Source: Rebecca billardiae RCC1528
Lineage: Eukaryota; Haptophyta
DNA: 64,000 nucleotides
Reading direction: 5' to 3'
Assembly: GCA_965240325.2 (NCBI GenBank)
Contig: OZ251228.1
Span: 1,054,001-1,118,000 of the forward strand
Below are positions 14,201-27,610 of the stretch, piece by piece. How positions within the stretch are numbered: the first letter of the stretch is position 1; each line of letters starts with the position of its first letter. The notes beneath the pieces are model-generated. The model did no database searches and was not told where the DNA came from. It saw nothing but the letters and a program-made list of their open reading frames with translations. A program made the translations under genes and the position numbers.

Positions 14201-17200
14201 CGTCTCGCGCACTTCGAAGCCCACCGCGCCCATCCCACCAGCGCACGGGCGCACGGGCGCACGGGCGCACGGGCGCGCCGGGTGGGCGGCGCGCCACCAG
14301 CCTCAGCTCGGATATGGGGATCGAGGCGCGCCAAGCGCTCGTGTGGCGGCACTTGACGGTGCTGGCAGCAGCCGTACTCGAGCGCGCTCGAGCCGTGCCC
14401 GTGCGAGCCGACGGTATCCGCACCGCCACGTCTCGCGCACTTCGAAGCCCACCGCGCCCATCCCACCAGCGCACGGGCGCACGGGCGCACGGGCGCACGG
14501 GCGCGCCGGGTGGGCGGCGCGCGACCAGCCTCAGCTCGGATATGGGCATCGAGGCGCGCCAAGCGCTCGTGTGGCGGCACTTGACGGTGCTGGCAGCAGC
14601 CGTACTCGAGCGCGCTCGAGCCGTGCCCGTGCGAGCCGACGGTATCCGCACCGCCACGTCTCGCGCACTTCGAAGCCCACCGCGCCCATCCCACCAGCGC
14701 ACGGGCGCACGGGCGCACGGGCGCACGGGCGCGCCGGGTGGGCGGCGCGCCACCAGCCTCAGCTCGGATATGGGCATCGAGGCGCGCCAAGCGCTCGAGT
14801 GGCGGAACTTGACGGTGCTGGCAGCAGCCGTACTCGAGCGCGCTCGAGCCGTGCCCGTGCGAGCCGACGGTATCCGCACCGCCACGTCTCGCGCACTTCG
14901 AAGCCCACCGCGCCCATCCCACCAGCGCACGGGCGCACGGGCGCACGGGCGCACCGGCGCGCCGGGTGGGCGGCGCGCCACCGGCCTCAGCTCGGATATG
15001 GGCATCGAGGCGCGCCAAGCGCTCGTGTGGCGGAACTTGACGGTGCTGGCAGCAGCCGTACTCGAGCACGCTCGAGCCGTGCCCGTGCGAGCCGACGGTA
15101 TCCGCACCGCCACGTCTCGCGCACTTCGAAGCCCACCGCGCCCATCCCACCAGCGCACGGGCGCACGGGCGCACGGGCGCACCGGCGCGCCGGGTGGGCG
15201 GCGCGCGACCAGCCTCAGCTCGGATATGGGCATCGAGGCGCGCCAAGCGCTCGAGTGGCGGAACTTGACGGTGCTGGCAGCAGCCGTACTCGAGCGCGCT
15301 CGAGCCGTGCCCGTGCGAGCCGACGGTATCCGCACCGCCACGTCTCGCGCACTTCGAAGCCCACCGCGCCCATCCCACCAGCGCACGGGCGCACGGGCGC
15401 ACGGGCGCACCGGCGCGCCGGGTGGGCGGCGCGCGACCAGCCTCAGCTCGGATATGGGGATCGAGGCGCGCCAAGCGCTCGTGTGGCGGCACTTGACGGT
15501 GCTGGCAGCAGCCGTACTCGAGCGCGCTCGAGCCGTGCCCGTGCGAGCCGACGGTATCCGCACCGCCACGTCTCGCGCACTTCGAAGCCCACCGCGCCCA
15601 TCCCACCAGCGCACGGGCGCACGGGCGCACGGGCGCACGGGCGCGCCGGGTGGGCGGCGCGCGACCAGCCTCAGCTCGGATATGGGCATCGAGGCGCGCC
15701 AAGCGCTCGAGTGGCGGCACTTGACGGTGCTGGCAGCAGCCGTACTCGAGCGCGCTCGAGCCGTGCCCGTGCGAGCCGACGGTATCCGCACCGCCACGTC
15801 TCGCGCACTTCGAAGCCCACCGCGCCCATCCCACCAGCGCACGGGCGCACGGGCGCACGGGCGCACGGGCGCACCGGCGCGCCGGGTGGGCGGCGCGCCA
15901 CCAGCCTCAGCTCGGATATGGGCATCGAGGCGCGCCAAGCGCTCGAGTGGCGGCATTGTGACGGTGCTGGCAGCAGCCGTACTCGAGCGCGCTCGAGCCG
16001 TGCCCGTGCGAGCCGACGGTATCCGCACCGCCACGTCTCGCGCACTTCGAAGCCCACCGCGCCCATCCCACCAGCGCACGGGCGCACGGGCGCACGGGCG
16101 CACGGGCGCGCCGGGTGGGCGGCGCGCCACCAGCCTCAGCTCGGATATGGGCATCGAGGCGCGCCAAGCGCTCGAGTGGTGGAACTTGACGGTGCTGGCA
16201 GCAGCCGTACTCGAGCGCGCTCGAGCCGTGCCCGTGCGAGCCGACGGTATCCGCACCGCCACGTCTCGCGCACTTCGAAGCCCACCGCGCCCATCCCACC
16301 AGCGCACGGGCGCACGGGCGCACGGGCGCACGGGCGCGCCGGGTGGGCGGCGCGCCACCAGCCTCAGCTCGGATATGGGCATCGAGGCGCGCCAAGCGCT
16401 CGTGTGGCGGAACTTGACGGTGCTGGCAGCAGCCGTACTCGAGCACGCTCGAGCCGTGCCCGTGCGAGCCGACGGTATCCGCACCGCCACGTCTCGCGCA
16501 CTTCGAAGCCCACCGCGCCCATCCCACCAGCGCACGGGCGCACGGGCGCACGGGCGCACGGGCGCGCCGGGTGGGCGGCGCGCCACCAGCCTCAGCTCGG
16601 ATATGGGCATCGAGGCGCGCCAAGCGCTCGTGTGGCGGAACTTGACGGTGCTGGCAGCAGCCGTACTCGAGCACGCTCGAGCCGTGCCCGTGCGAGCCGA
16701 CGGTATCCGCACCGCCACGTCTCGCGCACTTCGAAGCCCACCGCGCCCATCCCACCAGCGCACGGGCGCACGGGCGCACGGGCGCACGGGCGCGCCGGGT
16801 GGGCGGCGCGCCACCAGCCTCAGCTCGGATATGGGGATCGAAGCGCGCCAAGCGCTCGTGTGGCGGAACTTGACGGTGCTGGCAGCCGCCGTACTCGAGC
16901 GCGCTCGAGCCGTGCCCGTGCGAGCCGACGGTATCCGCACCGCCACGTCTCGCGCACTTCGAAGCCCACCGCGCCCATCCCACCAGCGCACGGGCGCACG
17001 GGTGCACGGGCGCACGGGCGCGCCGGGTGGGCGGCGCGCCACCAGCCTCAGCTCGGATATGGGGATCGAGGCGCGCCAAGCGCTCGAGTGGCGGAACTTG
17101 ACGGTGCTGGCAGCCGCCGTACTCGAGCGCGCTCGAGCCGTGCCCGTGCGAGCCGACGGTATCCGCACCGCCACGTCTCGCGCACTTCGAAGCCCACCGC

Positions 17201-20200
17201 GCCCATCCCACCAGCGCACGGGCGCACGGGCGCACGGGCGCACCGGCGCGCCGGGTGGGCGGCGCGCCACCAGCCTCAGCTCGGATATGGGGATCGAGGC
17301 GCGCCAAGCGCTCGATTGGCGGCATCGTGACGGTGCTGGCGGCAGCCGTACTCGAGCGCGCTCGAGCCGTGCCCGTGCGAGCCGACGGTATCCGCACCGC
17401 CACGTCTCGCGCACTTCGAAGCCCACCGCGCCCATCCCACCAGCGCACGGGCGCACGGGCGCACGGGCGCACGGGCGCGCCGGGTGGGCGGCGCGCCACC
17501 AGCCTCAGCTCGGATATGGGGATCGAGGCGCGCCAAGCGCTCGTGTGGCGGCACTTGACGGTGCTGGCAGCAGCCGTACTCGAGCGCGCTCGAGCCGTGC
17601 CCGTGCGAGCCGACGGTATCCGCACCGCCACGTCTCGCGCACTTCGAAGCCCACCGCGCCCATCCCACCAGCGCACGGGCGCACGGGCGCACGGGCGCAC
17701 GGGCGCACCGGCGCGCCGGGTGGGCGGCGCGCCACCAGCCTCAGCTCGGATATGGGCATCGAGGCGCGCCAAGCGCTCGTGTGGCGGCACTTGACGGTGC
17801 TGGCAGCAGCCGTACTCGAGCGCGCTCGAGCCGTGCCCGTGCGAGCCGACGGTATCCGCACCGCCACGTCTCGCGCACTTCGAAGCCCACCGCGCCCATC
17901 CCACCAGCGCACGGGCGCACGGGCGCACGGGCGCACCGGTGCTCCGGGTGGGCGGCGCGCAACCAGCCTCAGCTCGGATATGGGCATCGAGGCGCGCCAA
18001 GCGCTCGAGTGGCGGAACTTGACGGTGCTGGCATCAGCCGTACTCGAGCGCGCTCGAGCCGTGCCCGTGCGAGCCGACGGTATCCGCACCGCCACGTCTC
18101 GCGCACTTCGAAGCCCACCGCGCCCATCCCACCAGCGCACGGGCGCACGGGCGCACGGGCGCACGGGCGCACCGGCGCGCCGGGTGGGCGGCGCGCCACC
18201 AGCCTCAGCTCGGATATGGGGATCGAGGCGCGCCAAGCGCTCGAGTGGCGGCATTGTGACGGTGCTGGCGGCAGCCGTACTCGAGCGCGCTCGAGCCGTG
18301 CCCGTGCGAGCCGACGGTATCCGCACCGCCACGTCTCGCGCACTTCGAAGCCCACCGCGCCCATCCCACCAGCGCACGGGCGCACGGGCGCACGGGCGCA
18401 CGGGCGCGCCGGGTGGGCGGTGCGCCACCAGCCTCAGCTCGGATATGGGGATCGAGGCGCGCCAAGCGCTCGAGTGGCGGCATTGTGATGGTGCTGGCAG
18501 CAGCCGTACTCAAGCGCGCTCGAGCCGTGCCCGTGCGAGCCGACGGTATCCGCACCGCCACGTCTCGCGCACTTCGAAGCCCACCGCGCCCATCCCACCA
18601 GCGCACGGGCGCACGGGCGCACGGGCGCACGGGCGCGCCGGGTGGGCGGCGCGCCACCAGCCTCAGCTCGGATATGGGCATCGAGGCGCGCCAAGCGCTC
18701 GAGTGGCGGAACTTGACGGTGCTGGCAGCAGCCGTACTCGAGCGCGCTCGAGCCGTGCCCGTGCGAGCCGACGGTATCCGCACCGCCACGTCTCGCGCAC
18801 TTCGAAGCCCACCGCGCCCATCCCACCAGCGCACGGGCGCACGGGCGCACGGGCGCACGGGCGCACCGGCGCGCCGGGTGGGCGGCGCGCCACCAGCCTC
18901 AGCTCGGATATGGGCATCGAGGCGCGCCAAGCGCTCGAGTGGCGGAACTTGACGGTGCTGGCAGCAGCCGTACTCGAGCGCGCTCGAGCCGTGCCCGTGC
19001 GAGCCGACGGTATCCGCACCGCCACGTCTCGCGCACTTCGAAGCCCACCGCGCCCATCCCACCAGCGCACGGGCGCACGGGCGCACGGGCGCACCGGCGC
19101 GCCGGGTGGGCGGCGCGCCACCAGCCTCAGCTCGGATATGGGGATCGAGGCGCGCCAAGCGCTCGTGTGGCGGCACTTGACGGTGCTGGCAGCAGCCGTA
19201 CTCGAGCGCGCTCGAGCCGTGCCCGTGCGAGCCGACGGTATCCGCACCGCCACGTCTCGCGCACTTCGAAGCCCACCGCGCCCATCCCACCAGCGCACGG
19301 GCGCACGGGCGCACGGGCGCACGGGCGCACCGGCGCGCCGGGTGGGCGGCGCGCCACCAGCCTCAGCTCGGATATGGGGATCGAGGCGCGCCAAGCGCTC
19401 GATTGCGGCATTGTGACGGTGCTGACGGCAGCCGTACTCGAGCGCGCTCGAGCCGTGCCCGTGCGCGTCGACGGTATCCGCACCGCCACGTCTCGCGCAC
19501 TTCGAAGCCCACCGCGCCCATCCCACCAGCGCACGGGCGCACGGGCGCACGGGCGCACGGGCGCGCCGGGTGGGCGGCGCGCCACCAGCCTCAGCTCGGA
19601 TATGGGCATCGAGGCGCGCCAAGCGCTCGTGTGGCGGAACTTGACGGTGCTGGCAGCAGCCGTACTCGAGCGCGCTCGAGCCGTGCCCGTGCGAGCCGAC
19701 GGTATCCGCACCGCCACGTCTCGCGCACTTCGAAGCCCACCGCGCCCATCCCACCAGCGCACGGGCGCACGGGCGCACGGGCGCACGGGCGCGCCGGGTG
19801 GGCGGCGCGCCACCAGCCTCAGCTCGGATATGGGCATCGAGGCGCGCCAAGCGCTCGAGTGGTGGAACTTGACGGTGCTGGCAGCAGCCGTACTCGAGCG
19901 CGCTCGAGCCGTGCCCGTGCGAGCCGACGGTATCCGCACCGCCACGTCTCGCGCACTTCGAAGCCCACCGCGCCCATCCCACCAGCGCACGGGCGCACGG
20001 GCGCACGGGCGCACGGGCGCGCCGGGTGGGCGGCGCGCCACCAGCCTCAGCTCGGATATGGGCATCGAGGCGCGCCAAGCGCTCGTGTGGCGGAACTTGA
20101 CGGTGCTGGCAGCAGCCGTACTCGAGCACGCTCGAGCCGTGCCCGTGCGAGCCGACGGTATCCGCACCGCCACGTCTCGCGCACTTCGAAGCCCACCGCG

Positions 20201-23200
20201 CCCATCCCACCAGCGCACGGGCGCACGGGCGCACGGGCGCACGGGCGCGCCGGGTGGGCGGCGCGCCACCAGCCTCAGCTCGGATATGGGGATCGAAGCG
20301 CGCCAAGCGCTCGTGTGGCGGAACTTGACGGTGCTGGCAGCCGCCGTACTCGAGCGCGCTCGAGCCGTGCCCGTGCGAGCCGACGGTATCCGCACCGCCA
20401 CGTCTCGCGCACTTCGAAGCCCACCGCGCCCATCCCACCAGCGCACGGGCGCACGGGTGCACGGGCGCACGGGCGCGCCGGGTGGGCGGCGCGCCACCAG
20501 CCTCAGCTCGGATATGGGGATCGAGGCGCGCCAAGCGCTCGAGTGGCGGAACTTGACGGTGCTGGCAGCCGCCGTACTCGAGCGCGCTCGAGCCGTGCCC
20601 GTGCGAGCCGACGGTATCCGCACCGCCACGTCTCGCGCACTTCGAAGCCCACCGCGCCCATCCCACCAGCGCACGGGCGCACGGGCGCACGGGCGCACCG
20701 GCGCGCCGGGTGGGCGGCGCGCCACCAGCCTCAGCTCGGATATGGGGATCGAGGCGCGCCAAGCGCTCGATTGGCGGCATCGTGACGGTGCTGGCGGCAG
20801 CCGTACTCGAGCGCGCTCGAGCCGTGCCCGTGCGAGCCGACGGTATCCGCACCGCCACGTCTCGCGCACTTCGAAGCCCACCGCGCCCATCCCACCAGCG
20901 CACGGGCGCACGGGCGCACGGGCGCACGGGCGCGCCGGGTGGGCGGCGCGCCACCAGCCTCAGCTCGGATATGGGGATCGAGGCGCGCCAAGCGCTCGTG
21001 TGGCGGCACTTGACGGTGCTGGCAGCAGCCGTACTCGAGCGCGCTCGAGCCGTGCCCGTGCAAGCCGACGGTATCCGCACCGCCACGTCTCGCGCACTTC
21101 GAAGCCCACCGCGCCCATCCCACCAGCGCACGGGCGCACGGGCGCACGGGCGCACGGGCGCACCGGCGCGCCGGGTGGGCGGCGCGCCACCAGCCTCAGC
21201 TCGGATATGGGCATCGAGGCGCGCCAAGCGCTCGTGTGGCGGCACTTGACGGTGCTGGCAGCAGCCGTACTCGAGCGCGCTCGAGCCGTGCCCGTGCGAG
21301 CCGACGGTATCCGCACCGCCACGTCTCGCGCACTTCGAAGCCCACCGCGCCCATCCCACCAGCGCACGGGCGCACGGGCGCACGGGCGCACCGGTGCTCC
21401 GGGTGGGCGGCGCGCAACCAGCCTCAGCTCGGATATGGGCATCGAGGCGCGCCAAGCGCTCGAGTGGCGGAACTTGACGGTGCTGGCAGCAGCCGTACTC
21501 GAGCGCGCTCGAGCCGTGCCCGTGCGAGCCGACGGTATCCGCACCGCCACGTCTCGCGCACTTCGAAGCCCACCGCGCCCATCCCACCAGCGCACGGGCG
21601 CACGGGCGCACGGGCGCACGGGCGCACCGGCGCGCCGGGTGGGCGGCGCGCCACCAGCCTCAGCTCGGATATGGGGATCGAGGCGCGCCAAGCGCTCGAG
21701 TGGCGGCATTGTGACGGTGCTGGCGGCAGCCGTACTCGAGCGCGCTCGAGCCGTGCCCGTGCGAGCCGACGGTATCGGCACCGCCACGTCTCGCGCACTT
21801 CGAAGCCCACCGCGCCCATCCCACCAGCGCACGGGCGCACGGGCGCACGGGCGCACGGGCGCACCGGCGCGCCGGGTGGATGGCGCGCCACCAGCCCCAG
21901 CTCGGATATGGGCATCGAGGCGCGCCAAGCGCTCGAGTGGCGGAACTTGACGGTGCTGGCAGCAGCCGTACTCGAGCGCGCTCGAGCCGTGCCCGTGCGA
22001 GCCGACGGTATCCGCACCGCCACGTCTCGCGCACTTCGAAGCCCACCGCGCCCATCCCACCAGCGCACGGGCGCACGGGCGCACGGGCGCACGGGCGCAC
22101 CGGCGCGCCGGGTGGGCGGCGCGCCACCAGCCTCAGCTCGGATATGGGCATCGAGGCGCGCCAAGCGCTCGAGTGGCGGAACTTGACGGTGCTGGCAGCA
22201 GCCGTACTCGAGCGCGCTCGAGCCGTGCCCGTGCGAGCCGACGGTATCCGCACCGCCACGTCTCGCGCACTTCGAAGCCCACCGCGCCCATCCCACCAGC
22301 GCACGGGCGCACGGGCGCACGGGCGCACCGGCGCGCCGGGTGGGCGGCGCGCCACCAGCCTCAGCTCGGATATGGGGATCGAGGCGCGCCAAGCGCTCGT
22401 GTGGCGGCACTTGACGGTGCTGGCAGCAGCCGTACTCGAGCGCGCTCGAGCCGTGCCCGTGCGAGCCGACGGTATCCGCACCGCCACGTCTCGCGCACTT
22501 CGAAGCCCACCGCGCCCATCCCACCAGCGCACGGGCGCACGGGCGCACGGGCGCACGGGCGCACCGGCGCGCCGGGTGGGCGGCGCGCCACCAGCCTCAG
22601 CTCGGATATGGGGATCGAGGCGCGCCAAGCGCTCGATTGCGGCATTGTGACGGTGCTGACGGCAGCCGTACTCGAGCGCGCTCGAGCCGTGCCCGTGCGC
22701 GTCGACGGTATCCGCACCGCCACGTCTCGCGCACTTCGAAGCCCACCGCGCCCATCCCACCAGCGCACGGGCGCACGGGCGCACGGGCGCACGGGCGCGC
22801 CGGGTGGGCGGCGCGCCACCAGCCTCAGCTCGGATATGGGCATCGAGGCGCGCCAAGCGCTCGAGTGGCGGCACTTGACGGTGCTGGCAGCAGCCGTACT
22901 CGAGCGCGCTCGAGCCGTGCCCGTGCGAGCCGACGGTATCCGCACCGCCACGTCTCGCGCACTTCGAAGCCCACCGCGCCCATCCCACCAGCGCACGGGC
23001 GCACGGGCGCACGGGCGCACCGGCGCGCCGGGTGGGCGGCGCGCGACCAGCCTCAGCTCGGATATGGGCATCGAGGCGCGCCAAGCGCTCGAGTGGCGGA
23101 ACTTGACGGTGCTGGCAGCAGCCGTACTCGAGCGCGCTCGAGCCGTGCCCGTGCGAGCCGACGGTATCCGCACCGCCACGTCTCGCGCACTTCGAAGCCC

Positions 23201-26200
23201 ACCGCGCCCATCCCACCAGCGCACGGGCGCACGGGCGCACGGGCGCACGGGCGCGCCGGGTGGGCGGCGCGCCACCAGCCTCAGCTCGGATATGGGCATC
23301 GAGGCGCGCCAAGCGCTCGAGTGGCGGAACTTGACGGTGCTGGCAGCAGCCGTACTCGAGCGCGCTCGAGCCGTGCCCGTGCGAGCCGACGGTATCCGCA
23401 CCGCCACGTCTCGCGCACTTCGAATCCCACCGCGCCCATCCCACCAGCGCACGGGCGCACGGGCGCACGGGCGCACGGGCGCGCCGGGTGGGCGGCGCGC
23501 CACCAGCCTCAGCTCGGATATGGGGATCGAGGCGCGCCAAGCGCTCGAGTGGCGGCATTGTGACGGTGCTGGCGGCAGCCGTACTCGAGCGCGCTCGAGC
23601 CGTGCCCGTGCGAGCCGACGGTATCCGCACCGCCACGTCTCGCGCACTTCGAAGCCCACCGCGCCCATCCCACCAGCGCACGGGCGCACGGGCGCACGGG
23701 CGCACGGGCGCACCGGCGCGCCGGGTGGATGGCGCGCCACCAGCCTCAGCTCGGATATGGGGATCGAGGCGCGCCAAGCGCTCGTGTGGCGGCACTTGAC
23801 GGTGCTGGCAGCAGCCGTACTCGAGCGCGCTCGAGCCGTGCCCGTGCGAGCCGACGGTATCCGCACCGCCACGTCTCGCGCACTTCGAAGCCCACCGCGC
23901 CCATCCCACCAGCGCACGGGCGCACGGGCGCACGGGCGCACGGGCGCACCGGCGCGCCGGGTGGGCGGCGCGCCACCAGCCTCAGCTCGGATATGGGCAT
24001 CGAGGCGCGCCAAGCGCTCGAGTGGCGGAACTTGACGGTGCTGGCAGCAGCCGTACTCGAGCGCGCTCGAGCCGTGCCCGTGCGAGCCGACGGTATCCGC
24101 ACCGCCACGTCTCGCGCACTTCGAAGCCCACCGCGCCCATCCCACCAGCGCACGGGCGCACGGGCGCACGGGCGCACCGGCGCGCCGGGTGGGCGGCGCG
24201 CCACCAGCCTCAGCTCGGATATGGGGATCGAGGCGCGCCAAGCGCTCGTGTGGCGGCACTTGACGGTGCTGGCAGCAGCCGTACTCGAGCGCGCTCGAGC
24301 CGTGCCCGTGCGAGCCGACGGTATCCGCACCGCCACGTCTCGCGCACTTCGAAGCCCACCGCGCCCATCCCACCAGCGCACGGGCGCACGGGCGCACGGG
24401 CGCACGGGCGCACCGGCGCGCCGGGTGGGCGGCGCGCCACCAGCCTCAGCTCGGATATGGGGATCGAGGCGCGCCAAGCGCTCGATTGCGGCATTGTGAC
24501 GGTGCTGACGGCAGCCGTACTCGAGCGCGCTCGAGCCGTGCCCGTGCGCGTCGACGGTATCCGCACCGCCACGTCTCGCGCACTTCGAAGCCCACCGCGC
24601 CCATCCCACCAGCGCACGGGCGCACGGGCGCACGGGCGCACGGGCGCGCCGGGTGGGCGGCGCGCCACCAGCCTCAGCTCGGATATGGGCATCGAGGCGC
24701 GCCAAGCGCTCGAGTGGCGGCACTTGACGGTGCTGGCAGCAGCCGTACTCGAGCGTGCTCGAGCCGTGCCCGTGCGAGCCGACGGTATCCGCACCGCCAC
24801 GTCTCGCGCACTTCGAAGCCCACCGCGCCCATCCCACCAGCGCACGGGCGCACGGGCGCACGGGCGCACGGGCGCACCGGCGCGCCGGGTGGGCGGCGCG
24901 CCACCAGCCTCAGCTCGGATATGGGGATCGAGGCGCGCCAAGCGCTCGAGTGGCGGCATTGTGACGATGCTGGCGGCAGCCGTACTCGAGCGCGCTCGAG
25001 CCGTGCCCGTGCGAGCCGACGGTATCCGCACCGCCACGTCTCGCGCACTTCGAAGCCCACCGCGCCCATCCCACCAGCGCACGGGCGCACGGGCGCACGG
25101 GCGCACCGGCGCGCCGGGTGGGCGGCGCGCCACCAGCCTCAGCTCGGATATGGGGATCGAGGCGCGCCAAGCGCTCGTGTGGCGGCACTTGACGGTGCTG
25201 GCAGCAGCCGTACTCGAGCGCGCTCGAGCCGTGCCCGTGCGAGCCGACGGTATCCGCACCGCCACGTCTCGCGCACTTCGAAGCCCACCGCGCCCATCCC
25301 ACCAGCGCACGGGCGCACGGGCGCACGGGCGCACGGGCGCACCGGCGCGCCGGGTGGGCGGCGCGCCACCAGCCTCAGCTCGGATATGGGGATCGAGGCG
25401 CGCCAAGCGCTCGAGTGGCGGCATTGTGACGGTGCTGGCGGCAGCCGTACTCGAGCGCGCTCGAGCCGTGCCCGTGCGAGCCGACGGTATCCGCACCGCC
25501 ACGTCTCGCGCACTTCGAAGCCCACCGCGCCCATCCCACCAGCGCACGGGCGCACGGGCGCACGGGCGCACGGGCGCACCGGCGCGCCGGGTGGGCGGCG
25601 CGCCACCAGCCCCAGCTCGGATATGGGCATCGAGGCGCGCCAAGCGCTCGAGTGGCGGAACGTGACGGTGCTGGCAGCAGCCGTACTCGAGCGCGCTCGA
25701 GCCGTGCCCGTGCGAGCCGACGGTATCCGCACCGCCACGTCTCGCGCACTTCGAAGCCCACCGCGCCCATCCCACCAGCGCACGGGCGCACGGGCGCACG
25801 GGCGCACGGGCGCGCCGGGTGGGCGGCGCACAGCCTCAGCTCGGATATGGGCATCGAGGCGCGCCAAGCGCTCGAGTGGCGGAACTTGACGGTGCTGGCA
25901 GCAGCCGTACTCGAGCGCGCTCGAGCCGTGCCCGTGCGAGCCGACGGTATCCGCACCGCCACGTCTCGCGCACTTCGAAGCCCACCGCGCCCATCCCACC
26001 AGCGCACGGGCGCACGGGCGCACGGGCGCACCGGCGCGCCGGGTGGGCGGCGCGCCACCAGCCTCAGCTCGGATATGGGCATCGAGGCGCGCCAAGCGCT
26101 CGTGTGGCGGACCTTGACGGTGCTTGCAGCAGCCGTACTCGAGCGCGCTCGAGCCGTGCCCGTGCGAGCCGACGGTATCCGCACCGCCACGTCTCGCGCA

Positions 26201-27610
26201 CTTCGAAGCCCACCGCGCCCATCCCACCAGCGCACGGGCGCACGGGCGCACGGGCGCACCGGCGCGCCGGGTGGGCGGCGCGCCACCAGCCTCAGCTCGG
26301 ATATGGGCATCGAGGCGCGCCAAGCGCTCGTGTGGCGGACCTTGACGGTGCTTGCAGCAGCCGTACTCGAGCGCGCTCGAGCCGTGCCCGTGCGAGCCGA
26401 CGGTATCCGCACCGCCACGTCTCGCGCACTTCGAAGCCCACCGCGCCCGTCCCACCAGCGCACGGGCGCACGGGCGCACGGGCGCACCGGCGCGCCGGGT
26501 GGGCGGCGCGCCACCAGCCTCAGCTCGGATATGGGGATCGAGGCGCGCCAAGCGCTCGTGTGGCGGCACTTGACGGTGCTGGCAGCAGCCGTACTCGAGC
26601 GCGCTCGAGCCGTGCCCGTGCGAGCCGACGGTATCCGCACCGCCACGTCTCGCGCACTTCGAAGCCCACCGCGCCCATCCCACCAGCGCACGGGCGCACG
26701 GGCGCACGGGCGCACCGGCGCGCCGGGTGGGCGGCGCGCCACCAGCCTCAGCTCGGATATGGGCATCGAGGCGCGCCAAGCGCTCGATTGCGGCATTGTG
26801 ACGGTGCTGACGGCAGTCGTATTCGAGCGCGCTCGAGTCGTGCCCGTGCGAGCCGACGGTATCCGCACCGCCACGTCTCGCGCACTTCGAAGCCCACCGC
26901 GCCCATCCCACCAGCGCACGGGCGCACGGGCGCACGGGCGCGCCGGGTGGGCGGCGCGCCACCAGCCTCAGCTCGGATATGGGCATCGAGGCGCGCCAAG
27001 CGCTCGTGTGGCGGAACTTGACGGTGCTGGCAGCAGCCGTACTCGAGCGCGCTCGAGCCGTGCCCGTGCGAGCCGACGGTATCCGCACCGCCACGTCTCG
27101 CGCACTTCGAAGCCCACCGCGCCCATCCCACCAGCGCACGGGCGCACGGGCGCACGGGCGCACCGGCGCGCCGGGTGGGCGGCGCGCCACCAGCCTCAGC
27201 TCGGATATGGGGATCGAGGCGCGCCAAGCGCTCGAGTGGCGGCATCGTGACGGTGCTGGCGGCAGCCGTACTCGAGCGCGCTCGAGCCGTGCCCGTGCGA
27301 GCCGACGGTATCCGCACCGCCACGTCTCGCGCACTTCGAAGCCCACCGCGCCCATCCCACCAGCGCACGGGCGCACGGGCGCACGGGCGCACGGGCGCGC
27401 CGGGTGGGCGGCGCGCCACCAGCCTCAGCTCGGATATGGGCATCGAGGCGCGCCAAGCGCTCGTGTGGCGGAACTTGACGGTGCTGGCAGCAGCCGTACT
27501 CGAGCGCGCTCGAGCCGTGCCCGTGCGAGCCGACGGTATCCGCACCGCCACGTCTCGCGCACTTCGAAGCCCACCGCGCCCATCCCACCAGCGCACGGGC
27601 GCACGGGCGC